Source: Eucommia ulmoides (taxonomy: Eukaryota > Streptophyta > Magnoliopsida > Garryales > Eucommiaceae). Taken from it: a stretch of 64,000 nt of DNA. Location of the stretch: positions 22,793,803 to 22,857,802 of the forward strand of contig CM028339.1 in assembly GCA_016647705.1 (NCBI GenBank). Reading direction: 5' to 3'. The first letter of the stretch is position 1. Each line of letters opens with the position of its first letter. Made by a program: the position numbers and the translations under genes. Shown piece by piece: positions 24,661-35,720 of this stretch. The notes under the pieces are model-generated. The model saw only the letters and a program-made list of their open reading frames with translations, did no database searches and had not been told where the DNA came from.

Positions 24661-24994
24661 CTATATATGACTTATCTATATCAAATAAGAAAAAGGAGCT
24701 ATATCCACTCAAATCAGTACCAATACGAGACGTATTAACACGAAAATTAGTTTCCTCTCTACAACTTCATATGAATGTAACGCATAACCCTAGCATTTGA
24801 TCTTAAAAATCACAGCAGGAAGAAAGAAGAAAATCGGTGGTGGAGTAAATCAACAACAACGATACATGTGAATATGCAAAATCAAAGCAATAACAAAAGG
24901 AATTTGAAGAAAATTATAAATATCTCGTAATCTGATTTTGCAGATAAAAAAAAAGACGTGTTAAATAGACATGGCAGAAGATATATCTTAAAAT

Positions 24995-25803
24995 TGTTGC
25001 TTTAGAAAATAAATAAGAAACGAATTTATCAAAATTGCTTGGGTTGAGTCATAGACTAGGTCGCTTTCTTTAAAATGTTTCGCGGCTTTGCCCAAGAATG
25101 TGCAAGCAGTATCACTGCCCCGTAGTCCCCAGGATAAAACAGCTCAGAATTACCTCTGTTTAGGACCTTCTCTGAACGGTAGAAGGCCTGAAAAATTGTA
25201 CACCCACACACTGTTCGGAAGGCAAACAGACTGCTCTGAACACTGATTGAAAAATGAAAATAATTTTTTTAATAGAAAAGTAGCTCTCAAGTTTCTAATT
25301 TTTCTATTTTTGAAAACTGAGGTAATCCTCGGTTTATATAGGCAAAAAACAAATCAGAACGTTGAAAATAAATTCGAAAATCGTGGAGAGATGGAGAGAT
25401 CTTTGGGGAAGTGGAGAAAATTGTGCGAATGGGTTGATTAAATCATGGGATTAGGATTTACCAAATCAAAACCTGATTTATGAAATAAAATTAATAGTTT
25501 ATTAAATAAATTTTGTCAAAAAAAAAAAAAAAAGGTGTCACCTCACCTTACACGCGCGCTTGGCACGGCTGGACGGACAGTGGCAGTGACGCGCGCGTGT
25601 GTGGTAAACCAGTAGGGATTTAACTCCTCTCCCCTTCACAAAATGTGGGTACCCCTTGGGGCATGCCCCATTCTACTTATCCCTAATTATACTCCTCTAG
25701 ACCCATTCTCCTAAACAATGTAGGATAAAGGGAAAAGAGAGAAAACTTGGCACTTATTTTTATTTCTCATTTAAATAAGTAAAAATTCATTTTTGCTCTA
25801 ACA
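24995..25803 (-). repeat. 5' LTR of the copia element (809 bp)
   Basis: Pairs with 13558-14359. It is the 5' LTR because the genes run leftward from it. The bases just inside (24975-24994) do not match the usual tRNA-iMet primer site; I could not identify a primer site. Confidence 0.88.
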
Positions 25804-25808
25804 CTAGT

Positions 25809-26620
25809 GGTTGTAGGTGGCGGTGTAGGCGAAATGAACAAGAAGTTCGAGGGCAACGTCACCGTCGAAGACCTTCGAAGACGAACTTAGTTGTAGTCCA
25901 GGTTAGATCTGAGCTTGAGTTCCTTCTTCTTCTTCTTCTTCTCTCTCTTTCTTTTTCCCAAATCGTTTACTGTGATGGATTTGTGGCCACGATGGCCCAA
26001 ATCAGTCGTCGAGGCAAATATGGGAGGAGGAGAGAGAGAGAAAGAGAGGAGAATGAGGGTGTTCTCCGGCGAGGAAGAGGTGGGTGGGACAAATGAAGAT
26101 GACAAGAAGAATAAGGTGGATGGGGTCTTAGGGAGAATGTTGTAAAAACGGGGATATTATTGTAAAAAATAAAAGAAGAAAATATATAAAATAAATTTAA
26201 GGGGATATTTATATATTTTAATTTTTAATTATAAATTATTTTTAAATGATTAAGGATAAAATTGTCATTATAATAAAAAATTGATTGTAAAAAAATTATA
26301 TATATATATATATATATGAAAATAAATTTAAGGAATTATTTATGTGTTTTAATTTTTGGGACTACAAGCACTCACACACCCGAACACACTCTATAGGATG
26401 GGATTGGAATCGATCACCAGCCACGAGTGTGGGAGGGTGTTGGTATTTTCTCTAGGGCCAACATCAAATCTCAATTATTTTTAATTTAGTAAAGGTAAAT
26501 TTATCATTATATATTAAATTTTTTATTTATAAAAGAAGTAAGTGATTTTTTGATTGAAAAAAATAATAAAAAGTCAACCGGTAGAACGTATTGATTCACG
26601 GTAAAAACAGAGGAGACGGA
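25809..26620. other. Intergenic stretch with MULE-like AT-rich repeat
   Basis: 25915-26145 is a purine/pyrimidine-biased stretch open on both strands; I do not call a gene. 26150-26290 is, in reverse complement, similar to 63625-63725 and 63885-64000 (the phrase around TTATTATAAT...TTTTACC and AAAATTAAAATA). (TA)n lies at 26299-26318. The stretch separates the copia element from the PPR promoter. Confidence 0.4.
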
Positions 26621-26621
26621 A

Positions 26622-26632
26622 GTGGTATAAAC
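26622..26632 (+). promoter_or_regulatory. Candidate TATA box of the PPR gene
   Basis: GGTATAAACCC lies 320 bp upstream of the PPR start codon and about 80 bp upstream of the first upstream ATG. It is the best TATA-like site before the gene. Transcription start is inferred, not shown. Confidence 0.3.
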
Positions 26633-26709
26633 CCAATATGTTTCATCTATACACTATACATTGAAATTACGGTAACTCTCACGGCAGGTCTCCACCTTCA
26701 ACACCCGAA

Positions 26710-26916
26710 ATGACCGCCGGGCTAATCACCTTCCCGGAGCTAGACCTGCAAATCCGACTACTGGAATCCTCTACGTTTAACTATCCACCGAAATCACCAT
26801 CAGGTGATCACTGGAAGTTTGGAATCCTTCCCCCCTTCCACCCACCGGCCACCACCATCCACAACTCATCTCCACCATTCTATCCCTCTCTCTTGGAAAT
26901 TCGAAAAAGTCTATAA
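26710..26916 (+). other. Upstream open reading frame of the PPR gene (68 codons)
   Basis: The ATG at 26710 opens 68 codons ending at 26916, 35 bp before the likely PPR start. A second upstream ATG at 26939 opens 61 codons in another frame and overlaps the PPR start. Neither resembles a known protein. If the transcript starts near the TATA-like site, scanning ribosomes would meet both first. Whether they are translated cannot be told from the sequence. Confidence 0.35.
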
Positions 26917-26951
26917 ATTTGATTGAAGAACGTATTGAATGTCCACGTTCC

Positions 26952-29504
26952 ATGAGAAACTACTGCACCAGAACCTACAGCTTCTTGACGCTGCATCTGG
27001 AATCTCATGCCAAACCCACCAACCGACAAGCCTTCAGATTCTTCTCCACATCCGTACCATCTCCTCTCCTCCTGCACTCAGAAAACCGAAGTGTTTTTAC
27101 ACGACGAACGATCCAGCGGCATGAATTTGCGAAACTCTTACAGTTACCTCCCCTAGACAATCCCATTGCGTACTACAAAACAATCCATGGACAAATCCTC
27201 GTGTCAAATTTCCAATCCAGTACTTTTCTCGCCAACATTCTGATATCCATGTACTCAAAATCAGGCTGCTTAAAATATGCGCGCGAAGTGTTTGATAAAA
27301 TGCCTGAGAGAAATTTAATCAGTTGGTCTTCCGTGATTTCTATGTACACTCAGCGTGGATCTAGCGAAGAGGCATTAACGATCTTTTCGGTGTTCCGAAG
27401 AAGCGTTAACGAGAATCCAAATGATTTCATATTGGCTAGTGTAATTTGTGCCGTTACTCAATTGGGCGATCTCGAAAAAGGAACCCAATTGCATGGTTTT
27501 GTCATCAAGATTGGTTTCGATCAAGACGTCTACGTGGGCACTTCTCTAATCGATTTCTATTCGAAAATCGGTGAAGTGGAAGAAGCAAGAACCGTTTTCG
27601 ACGAGCTATCCATGAAGAGCGCTGTTACTTACACCACAATTATCACTGGTTATGCAAAAAGTGGAAGGAGCGAAATTTCATTGCAATTGTTCCAACAAAT
27701 GAAAGAAAGTGACATTGTTCCCGATCGCTATGTGCTTTCGAGTGTTCTAACTGCTTGCTCAATGTCTGAATTTTTGGAAGGCGGCAAGCAAGTTCACGCA
27801 TATGCATTACGAAAGGGAGGAGAGATGGATGTTTCCGTGAGCAATGTGCTTATAGACTTTTACGTGAAGTGCGGAAGGGTAGAAATGGGACAAAAAGTAT
27901 TCGATCAAATGATATTCAAGAATACAATATCATGGACCACGATGATTTCGGGTTACATGCAGAACTTCTTCGATTTGGAGGCCGTTGATCTATTTGCGAA
28001 CATGAGTAGATTAGGCTTGAAACCCGATGGGTTCGCTTGTACTAGTGTTCTCACTTCGTGTGGCTCGATTGAGTCTATAGAATGGGGGAGACAAGTTCAT
28101 GCATACACCATTAAAACCAATCTTGATTCGGATGATTTTGTCAACAACGGGTTGGTCGATATGTACTCAAAGTGTAATTCTCTGATAGATTCAAGACAGG
28201 TTTTCGACGTTTTGTCCAATCGCGGAGTTATCTCCTACAATACAATGATTGAAGGATACTCTAGGCAAGACAAGCTACACGAAGCATTGGATCTTTTTCG
28301 TGAAATGAGGCTCGATTCGATCCGGCCAAGTCTTCTGACGCTCCTGAGCCTTCTTGGTGTGTCGATGTCTGACTTGAACAAGCAAATACACACACTCATT
28401 ATAAAATTTGGGCTTTCGTTCGAATTTTTTGCTGGTAGTGCACTTGTAGACGCCTACGCCAAATGTGCTTTACTTGAAGAGGCAAGGCTTTTGTTTGACG
28501 AGATGGGTGAGAAAGACATAGTGGTGTGGAATGCTATGCTTTTCGGGTATACCCAACAGTCGAAAAACGAGGAAGCTTTAACGCTATTCTTGGAATTTCA
28601 GGTTTCGGGTCATCAAGCAAACGAATTCACTTTCGTTGCTTTAATAGCCAGCGCTAGTGACCTGGCAAGCCTCCCCCACGGTGAGCAATTTCACGCCCAA
28701 ATTGTGAAAAATGGCCTAAACTTTGACCATTTCGTCGTGAATGCACTAGTGGACATGTATGCCAAGTGCGGAACCATTGAGGAGGCTCAAAAAATGTTCA
28801 ATTCCACGTCGTGTAGAGATATCGCGTGTTGGAATTCAATAATGTCGACTTATTCGCAACACGGAGAAGCGGAAGAAGCTCTCAAAACATTCGATTTGAT
28901 GATAAAGAACGGAATTCAACCCAATTATATCACTTTTGTCGCAGTGCTATCGGCTTGCGCCCATAATGGGCTTGTGGAAGACGGGCTTCATTATTTCAAT
29001 TCGATGAGAAAAATCGGGATCGAGCCAGGGACGGAGCATTATGCTTGCATTGTTTCTCTAATGGGCCGGGCTGGAAAATTGGTCGAAGCAAAAGAATTTA
29101 TAGAGAAAATGCCGATTCGAGCCGAAGCAATTGTATGGAGGAGCTTGCTCAGTGCTTGTAGAGACGCGGGCAGTGTTGAATTGGGTCGATATGCGGCGGA
29201 AAAGGCGATTTCGGTTGATCCAGAGGATAGCGGTTCTTATATATTGCTTTCCAATATTTATGCATCTAAAGGTATGTGGAGTGATGTTAAGGAAATTAGG
29301 AAGGTGATGGATTTTAATAATGTGGTGAAAGAGACTGGGTGTAGTTGGATTGAGTTGAATAAGGAGGTTCATGTTTTTGTTGCCAGGGATAGAAGTCATG
29401 CTGAGGCTGAGTCCATTTACTCCAATATGGATGTTTTGATTCAGCACATCAGAGGGGTGGGTTATGTGCCTGATTTTACTACTACAGCTTATATCGATGA
29501 CTGA
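26952..29504 (+). CDS. Pentatricopeptide repeat protein, PLS class, E/E+ type
   Basis: 850 residues, no intron. The first in-frame ATG is 26952; the frame is open to 26919 but without ATG. Residues 1-55 are Arg/Ser/Thr-rich and almost free of acid (RTYSFLTLH, RFFSTSVPS), as in organellar transit peptides. From about residue 80 to 700 come consecutive PPR-type repeats with the usual words (ANILISMYSKSGC, FDKMPERNLISWSSVIS, YVGTSLIDFYSKIG, NALVDMYAKCG). The tail is an E/E+ block (WRSLLSACRDAGSVELG, YILLSNIYASKGMW, CSWIELNKEVHVFVA) ending at GYVPDFTTTAYIDD; there is no DYW deaminase domain. The family binds single-stranded RNA in mitochondria or plastids, one repeat per base, often specifying C-to-U editing. 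It closely resembles Arabidopsis At4g39530 from memory; orthology is inferred. This is the only intact host gene in the window. Confidence 0.95.
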   Translation: MRNYCTRTYSFLTLHLESHAKPTNRQAFRFFSTSVPSPLLLHSENRSVFTRRTIQRHEFAKLLQLPPLDNPIAYYKTIHGQILVSNFQSSTFLANILISMYSKSGCLKYAREVFDKMPERNLISWSSVISMYTQRGSSEEALTIFSVFRRSVNENPNDFILASVICAVTQLGDLEKGTQLHGFVIKIGFDQDVYVGTSLIDFYSKIGEVEEARTVFDELSMKSAVTYTTIITGYAKSGRSEISLQLFQQMKESDIVPDRYVLSSVLTACSMSEFLEGGKQVHAYALRKGGEMDVSVSNVLIDFYVKCGRVEMGQKVFDQMIFKNTISWTTMISGYMQNFFDLEAVDLFANMSRLGLKPDGFACTSVLTSCGSIESIEWGRQVHAYTIKTNLDSDDFVNNGLVDMYSKCNSLIDSRQVFDVLSNRGVISYNTMIEGYSRQDKLHEALDLFREMRLDSIRPSLLTLLSLLGVSMSDLNKQIHTLIIKFGLSFEFFAGSALVDAYAKCALLEEARLLFDEMGEKDIVVWNAMLFGYTQQSKNEEALTLFLEFQVSGHQANEFTFVALIASASDLASLPHGEQFHAQIVKNGLNFDHFVVNALVDMYAKCGTIEEAQKMFNSTSCRDIACWNSIMSTYSQHGEAEEALKTFDLMIKNGIQPNYITFVAVLSACAHNGLVEDGLHYFNSMRKIGIEPGTEHYACIVSLMGRAGKLVEAKEFIEKMPIRAEAIVWRSLLSACRDAGSVELGRYAAEKAISVDPEDSGSYILLSNIYASKGMWSDVKEIRKVMDFNNVVKETGCSWIELNKEVHVFVARDRSHAEAESIYSNMDVLIQHIRGVGYVPDFTTTAYIDD

Positions 29505-31840
29505 GGGGGTGAATTCTAACTTGGACATTACGGAAATTTTGGTGGGTAGCTAATTTCTTCAATTGCAGGACAAATTAGGTGGAACAAATGGAAATGATAT
29601 TGATTGGTATTGAATTTGGAAAGAATTGAATCCGAGATTTTATTTAGAAACTGTAAGAATCAATGGGCCTAACTCACTCTCAGACGCCTTGAAAGAGGAG
29701 GATAACCGTAGGCTTTATATATAGTTCAGGATCAGGTAACGCAAGCGACGTGGGATTCAAGAAAATCCTATTTCATATGTTTGGTGTAAATTAGCTCATC
29801 TATTGCTCATGACAAAATGTTAGACCGATTGACAGACAAGTGAATTGATTGAGGAAAAGGAAAGCTCAGTGACCAAAAGTTTAAAATTTAGATGTAGTTG
29901 CAGATCCTGAATATAAAGTTGAAAGATCTTAGCTCTTTAATGTGATTCAAAGGTGAAAAACAAAGGCATCTGGTAACTTGTATTTTAAATCATTATTTCT
30001 AGTCGGTATTGAATTGTTGAAACAAGTGTTTAACAATGTAGGCTAGTTTGTTGGGATGTTTTATCTAATGAAAATAGTTAGTCTAAAACTATTAGTATGA
30101 GACACTAGAACAATCACATGAAAACTTCATATTGCAATCATCCTTGATATCTTACATGGTAACTTTGTTAAATGTCAAAATATGATTTATGAATTGTGAT
30201 TGTAATTGTGATATTTTTTACTTGAGATATTGTACATTACATGTATGGGTTGATATATTTTGATAATATTGAATGTTGTATTCTAGCCATGAAATTTCAA
30301 ATGTATTAATTGAGTATAGTAGAGCATACATGTGAATATATAAATAAGATATGGTCTATCACTCTCAGCAAATAAAATTGTATTTTATGTTATTCGATTT
30401 AATATAATTCATTCAACTCTCTACCTAGAGTAGTGTGATAATTCGGATTAGATTTCATGGTGTTATAGGAGATTATATTATCAATCAAAATACATATAAT
30501 CGGATTAAGGGTTTTTGACTTTTATCCAAACTCTGTTCGTCCTTTCGGGAACACAAGATAGATAGATTGTATAGTACGAAAATCATAATTGAGGGGGTTC
30601 TCTTAGTGAAATTCCTATCAAGTAGATATGATTATGATATGTGGGTAGACATGGCTCATAGTCGGAGGAGATGCCTCGAAGAAATTATATCTCTTGAAAA
30701 GAAAAAAAATAAAATTGTTACAATTTTAATTAATTAATTAATCAATGAATTAATTCCACATTTTATCTTTTGATATGAACCTAATGGATCACACACAATG
30801 AGAAACGAAAATTTGCAAAGACTTTAAAAAAAAAAATGGGCAATAAGGTTAAACTGCTTAGAAGTTGGGGGCCAAAGTACAATTATAAAAAGAAAGGGTC
30901 GAAGGTTACAAATCCTTGAGAATATCTAAAAAATAGGGAAGGCCATTATGGTTGCCCCCTATCTTGTAATTTCCAACCATTACCAATTTTCAGTCACCTC
31001 TTTCATTCCACTATTGTTCTACTATTTTGGTTCTTACAATCTACTAAAATAAAAATACACCTACTTTAAATTCTTGAGATTAGAATTTGATTCTTAGATA
31101 TCTCAAAAACACTATCCATGCGAAGTCTCTTATCTGAATACTAATAGAGACAGTACACTTGTATTGCTTCAAAGATAATCGTTCTCGGTTGCCAAATCAG
31201 AATCGAATCTAGCTGCTCTTGGAAGAGGTTTCTCAGATCACGCCTCGAAAACTACCGACATTAAGGCTAAAAACTAGAAGACGTATAAAGATTAAATATG
31301 ATCTAAGTATAAAGATTACAGATTATTTAATCTTTACTTCTTATATTTGTTTTATATTGATACAAATAGACCCAACTTGAATGAAACCATGTTTATTAAA
31401 TGTGATTTAATTTTTTTATATTTTGTTGCACTAACCTAATATTTTTAATATCTGATTCCTACAAATAGTATTCAGAGCCACGTCCGTAATTAACACACAA
31501 AAAAATTGGTTATATTTTACAGTATATCAGATCCTATTAATGTTGATGAAATTATTATTTTTGCATCTTCTCGAAAACAATAGCGTAAACATGTAAATCC
31601 CAATTTATCAAAATTAATTTTATAAATTATTTTTATTAAAAATTAGAAATTGAGAAATTTGAGAGAATGGCTTCGAGTCAAAATCGCAATGCTAGTGGAG
31701 GGATTCCAGCGTTGCCAGTAGCAATATTAGCGTTGTTGTTGAGCATTCGCGGTAAATCTAAGAGGCGCTGACACTACCGCACCTGCCACTACCGCACCTG
31801 CCACACAATCGTTGCGCGTTGCCGTAGTGGTTTGTTCTCC
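29505..31840. other. Intergenic, AT-rich
   Basis: This is the 3' flank of the PPR gene followed by 2.3 kb without a recognisable gene. 31530-31620 is a dispersed repeat also present at 63400-63490 (shared TCTTCTCGAAAACAATAGCG). 31660-31840 is GC-richer, with an ATG at 31669 and a short repeated CTGCCACTACCGCAC phrase; it is the sequence into which the hAT element inserted, and I do not recognise its origin. Confidence 0.4.
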
Positions 31841-31848
31841 ATGGCAGT

Positions 31849-32807
31849 TAGGGATGGTCATGGGCTTGGGGGCCTGTCCAGCACGAACGGCCCGACCCTA
31901 TTTTTTTAGGGCTTGGGTTTAGGATTTCAATCCACGGGCAGGGCCTGGGCCTAAGTATTAGGGTCCGATCAAATTTAGGGTCGGGCTTGGACAAGGTCAA
32001 AAATTTTTAGGGCCGGGCCGAAAAATAATTAAAAAAAATAAAAATAAAATAAAAATAAAATAAAAAAAATATATATATATATACACACACATTATACAGA
32101 CATGAAGACAACCTACTTCTCTAATTTTATTCACGCCATGCCGCTGGAGAGAGAGAAGTGAGAGAGACCCTAACCCTAAATCACTCAATTCCCCACCGCC
32201 GCTGGAGAGAGAGAGAGAAATCTGACCTTGTTTTTGACTTTCTCATCGTCACCACCACTGAACACAACCACAAGAACGTTGCTCTGTACCAGTTCTGGAA
32301 TGGCATACCGTTAACGACTGCAGTGGCAATGAATTTCACTAAGGGCGAGCTCGCCACCACTTTGAGGAAGGTAAAGAGGTTTTTCTTCAGGCTAATATAT
32401 GTTGCTCTAGTTTTTGGATTTCTTTTGCAGTATGATTTAGGGTTTCAGTTTGGGTTTTAGGTTATTGGAAGATCAATGGTATCAATAGGGCCTTATAACT
32501 TCTTAAGGATGAGTTTTTGTTAATGTTAACTGTAGAAAATCAATCTGTTCCGCCATTTTGCGTGTTTGAGATAGTTAAAAAATGATGATACTTCTTTTTC
32601 CTCCATTTCTCTTTCCTTGACTGATATACTTGCTGCAACAAGTTTGAGGAAAACATGGGGGGCCCTAAGGCTTGATTTGGGCTTAGGTTTTATTTATAGG
32701 GCTGGGCTTGGGCATGGAATTAAGGCCCGATCACAGGGCCAGGCCGGGCTCGGGCCTAGCATTTTTTTGTAATACCCTAGTCCAAGCCCAGCCCATGACC
32801 AACCCTA
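31849..32807. mobile_element. Non-autonomous hAT element (959 bp)
   Basis: The termini TAGGGATGGTCATGGGCTTG and, from the right end, TAGGGTTGGTCATGGGCTGG are inverted repeats. They are bounded by a perfect 8-bp duplication ATGGCAGT at 31841-31848 and 32808-32815. Eight-base duplications and TAGGG-type ends are typical of hAT elements. No transposase is encoded. Sub-terminal GGGCTTGGGC / GGGCCGGGCC words are repeated at both ends. The middle (32100-32460) looks like acquired sequence. Confidence 0.88.
32158..32370 (+). pseudogene. Possible captured host exon inside the hAT element
   Basis: An open frame reads into YQFWNGIPLTTAVAMNFTKG and ELATTLRK and then meets a GT splice-donor-like GGTAAAG at 32370, followed by T-rich sequence. 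Composition and coding look differ from the GGGC-rich ends of the element. It has no early ATG in this frame. I do not recognise the parent gene, so capture is an inference from splice-like structure and composition only. Confidence 0.3.
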
Positions 32808-32815
32808 ATGGCAGT

Positions 32816-34000
32816 GTGGCACTAATGCCATTTAGGGTGACTCGTTTTCATTCCTAAAAATTCTGATTGCTTGTTTCTGCCAGATTCTACAAGACTTGGT
32901 CTTTTGAATTTTAGAAATAAAAAGTTAAAAGTTGACTTACCTATCATATTTAAATTTTGAATCTGACCTGAATCAGATTTGATATCTTTTAAAATATCTT
33001 TTGAAAATCTTATCATATCAGATTTGGCATCTTATTCCAAATTCAAATTTTAAATTTCCTAAATTAACTAATAAATTATTTTAAACTATTATGAGATAAT
33101 AATTTATAGGCAATGATTATTATTTATTTAAGTTTGATATTATCCGTATTTAAATTTAAAATATTTTAAAATTTTTGTTTAATAGATTAAGGTTTTAAAT
33201 TTAAAATGTAAAATAATTTTAAAAAATTCACATGTTTTGGATTAATTCCATTTTAAGATTATGAGATAATTTGAATGGATATGGAATTTAGATAATTCAA
33301 ATTTAAATTTTATTTTATTTTAATTATTGTGAGATAATTTTTTCATAGATATAGAATTTAGTTTAATTTTAATTAATATTCTTATGAAGTAGGACCTTTT
33401 TTTTTTAATTAAATTAGAAAACGTTAATGTTTATCGATCAAATTAGATTTCTGTAATAGGATTAAACAATTTATTATATTCTACATGAGATGTATTATAT
33501 ATGTTGATTATGGGATGAACATGGAATGAAATCATTTGAGCTATATGAATTGTTTGTGTAACGGTTTTAATTTTGGAGATTGGATGGTTTATTCCAATTA
33601 GGTTGTAATTTCTTATTGAGGACTTTTCAAGGGTTTTCATGCTCTGCCTCATATTTCTTTTCATTGTATTAATCTTCTTCTTGATGCTCATTTCTCTCTT
33701 CGAAGCATGTCTCCTTCTTTTATTATATGTTTTGTATTTATAATTTGAGATGATGACAATGGGACCCAATGATGATACAAAAATGGAGAAGCCTGATCAG
33801 GAGCATAGAGTGGTGGAGGCAAAATCCTTAGAAGCCCAAGAAGAAGATCCATAAGCTCAATTAAACCTAGATTTGGCCTAGTGGCTCGGGTCAAATTGAA
33901 CTGCAAGTTCACGATCATCCTAACCCATTTATGTGTGTATAGAAAAATTATATTAATGATGCTTTATTTTTTAATCTAATTAGCATTGCATGTATGGGGC
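32816..34000. other. Intergenic, very AT-rich
   Basis: No gene seen. 33000-33430 is dominated by TTTAAATTTAAAAT-type sequence. Open frames on the minus strand at 33443-33918 are short and lack similarity to anything I recognise. Confidence 0.4.
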
Positions 34001-34679
34001 ATTATTTATGGGGCATGTACTAAGTGGTCCCTTTTTGGGGTTTTATATACCAATCAAGCTCAATTATTTTTTTTGCACCCACAACTCTTTTTGTCATTTC
34101 TTGACCAAAATACCCCTCATTCAATTTTCACCCCCTACTTCCATATTCCACCATCTTGTTCACTTATCTCCGCTGTCCCGTTCACCGTCGCTATCGCCAG
34201 TCGTCTCCACAGTCGCAGTCGTATTGCCCTCTCTGTCGTCGTCGCCTTTCGTCTGTGACGTCGCTGCCACCGTCGCCTTCTCTATTCGTCTTCGTCGTCG
34301 TTGTCCCCATCTCTGTTCAAAATCGACGTCGATGTTTGTCTTTGCCTTCAAAATCGACGCTGCCATCATCGATTCTTCGTTGTAGGTGTCGTCGTTCATA
34401 TTTTGATTCTTCGCCATAGTCGTTGCCGTTCGCCATTTGCCGTCATCGTTGACAAAATTTTGGTAGCCGCTGCCCTGATGAAGGTCCACGATTCAATAAA
34501 TGCAGCTGGGGTTTTCAAATTAAAAGTATTTATTACATTTTTGCCCCATTATTAATTTAGTTTCAATTTTTGTCTTTTTTTTTTTTACACATTCATCACT
34601 AAACTTCTAATCAATTTTATCATGCCCAAATTTGATAAATCGAATCGAATAAACAAAAAAAAAAGTATCGATCCTCACA
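34001..34679. other. CG-rich island before the repeat array, no gene called
   Basis: 34160-34480 is dense in CGTCG/CGCC words and open on both strands in several frames. The frames overlap each other and resemble no protein I know. Together with 36290-36530 on the far side, which has a similar composition in the other orientation, it may represent the arms of an old MULE-like element, but I could not align the two sides convincingly. Confidence 0.3.
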
Positions 34680-35720
34680 AACAAGTGGTGTGTTGAATGT
34701 AACACTGTCTAATTTGCCTAATATTAAAAAATTTGATAAAATCACACCGAATAATCTGGTTGTGTATGTATTGAATGTAATGCTGCCTAATATTACCAAA
34801 AATTTAAAATTACAATTTTATGCTCAAATTTGATAAAAATCAAATCAAATAAACAAAAAAAAATATCAATGCTCAAATCAAGTGGTGTGTTGAAATGCTC
34901 ATCAATCCAAACCATAGCAGATAACTTGCCAGGATATCGAAACAACATACGTGTTGAATGTAACATTGTTTAATATTCTAAAAAATAAATTTTTAGAATT
35001 CAACAATTGACCCTCCATTGTTTTCAGTTTGTGTTGAATGTAACACTGTCTAATATTGCCAAAAAATTCAAAATTCAGAATGCGTGTTGAATGTAATACT
35101 GTCTAATCGTGTTGAATGTAACATTGTCTAATATTCTAAAAAAATAGTTTTTAGAATTTAACAATTGATCCTTTGAATGTAACATTATCTAATATTCAAA
35201 ATTCAAAATGCGTGTTAAATGTAACACTGTCTAATCGTGTTGAACGTAACATTGTCTAATATTCTCAAAAATCAATTTTTAGAATTCAACAATTGAAACC
35301 CATTATTTTCAAAGTGTGTGTTGAATGTAATAATTTGAATGTAACACTGTCTAGTCTTGTTTGAACGTAATCTTTTCAGAATAATATTTAACATTCATGT
35401 CCAAAATGTAACATTGTCTGACTAAAATATCATAGATAACGTCTTATCAATCCAAACTATAGCAGATAACTTGCCAGGATACCGAAACAACATGCGTATT
35501 GAATGTAACATTGTCTAATATTCTAAAAAATTAGTTTTTAGAATTCAACGATTGACCCTGCATTGTTTTCAGTTTGTGTTGAATGTAATATTGTCTAATA
35601 TTGCCAAAAAAATTCAAAATTCAGAATGCGCGTTGAATATAACACTGTCTAATCATGTCAATATTGAAAAGCAATATGCATGTTGAATGTAATATTATCT
35701 ACTATTCTAAAAATCAATTT
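34680..35720. repeat. Degenerate array of a GTTGAATGTAACA...TGTCTAAT motif
   Basis: The core GTGTTGAATGTAACATTGTC (variants aacact / aacatt / aatact) followed by TAATATTC or TAATATTGCC occurs more than a dozen times with irregular spacing of roughly 30-120 bp. Intervening phrases TTTTTAGAATTCAACAATTGA and AAAAATTCAAAATTCAGAAT are also reiterated. Two longer passages near 34905 and 35448 share ATAGCAGATAACTTGCCAGG, showing higher-order duplication. It is non-coding. It is not a simple satellite because unit length varies. Confidence 0.75.

Larger units (their letters stand above)
13558..25803 (-). mobile_element. Ty1/copia retrotransposon, complete but decayed, with a nested insertion
   Basis: Two LTRs (13558-14359 and 24995-25803) begin TGTTGC and end CAACA or TAACA on the plus strand. 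They are flanked by a perfect 5-bp duplication CTAGT at 13553-13557 and 25804-25808. Coding remnants between them run minus strand in copia order: gag zinc knuckle, protease, integrase, RT, RNase H. The total of 12,246 bp includes the 6,157-bp nested element plus one 5-bp duplication, leaving about 6.1 kb, a normal copia size. LTR divergence and broken frames indicate an old insertion. Confidence 0.9.

Noticed and set aside
26919..26951. Extended N-terminus of the PPR protein (11 more codons)
   Set aside because: The extension begins at TTG, not ATG, and adds acidic residues unlike a transit peptide. The first in-frame ATG is 26952.
29058..29528. 156-codon minus-strand open frame
   Set aside because: Antisense shadow of the PPR coding sequence.
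34160..34489. Overlapping open frames in CG-rich DNA as possible short secreted or regulatory proteins
   Set aside because: Frames exist on both strands through simple CGTCG-type words. There is no motif, start context or splice structure to support one.
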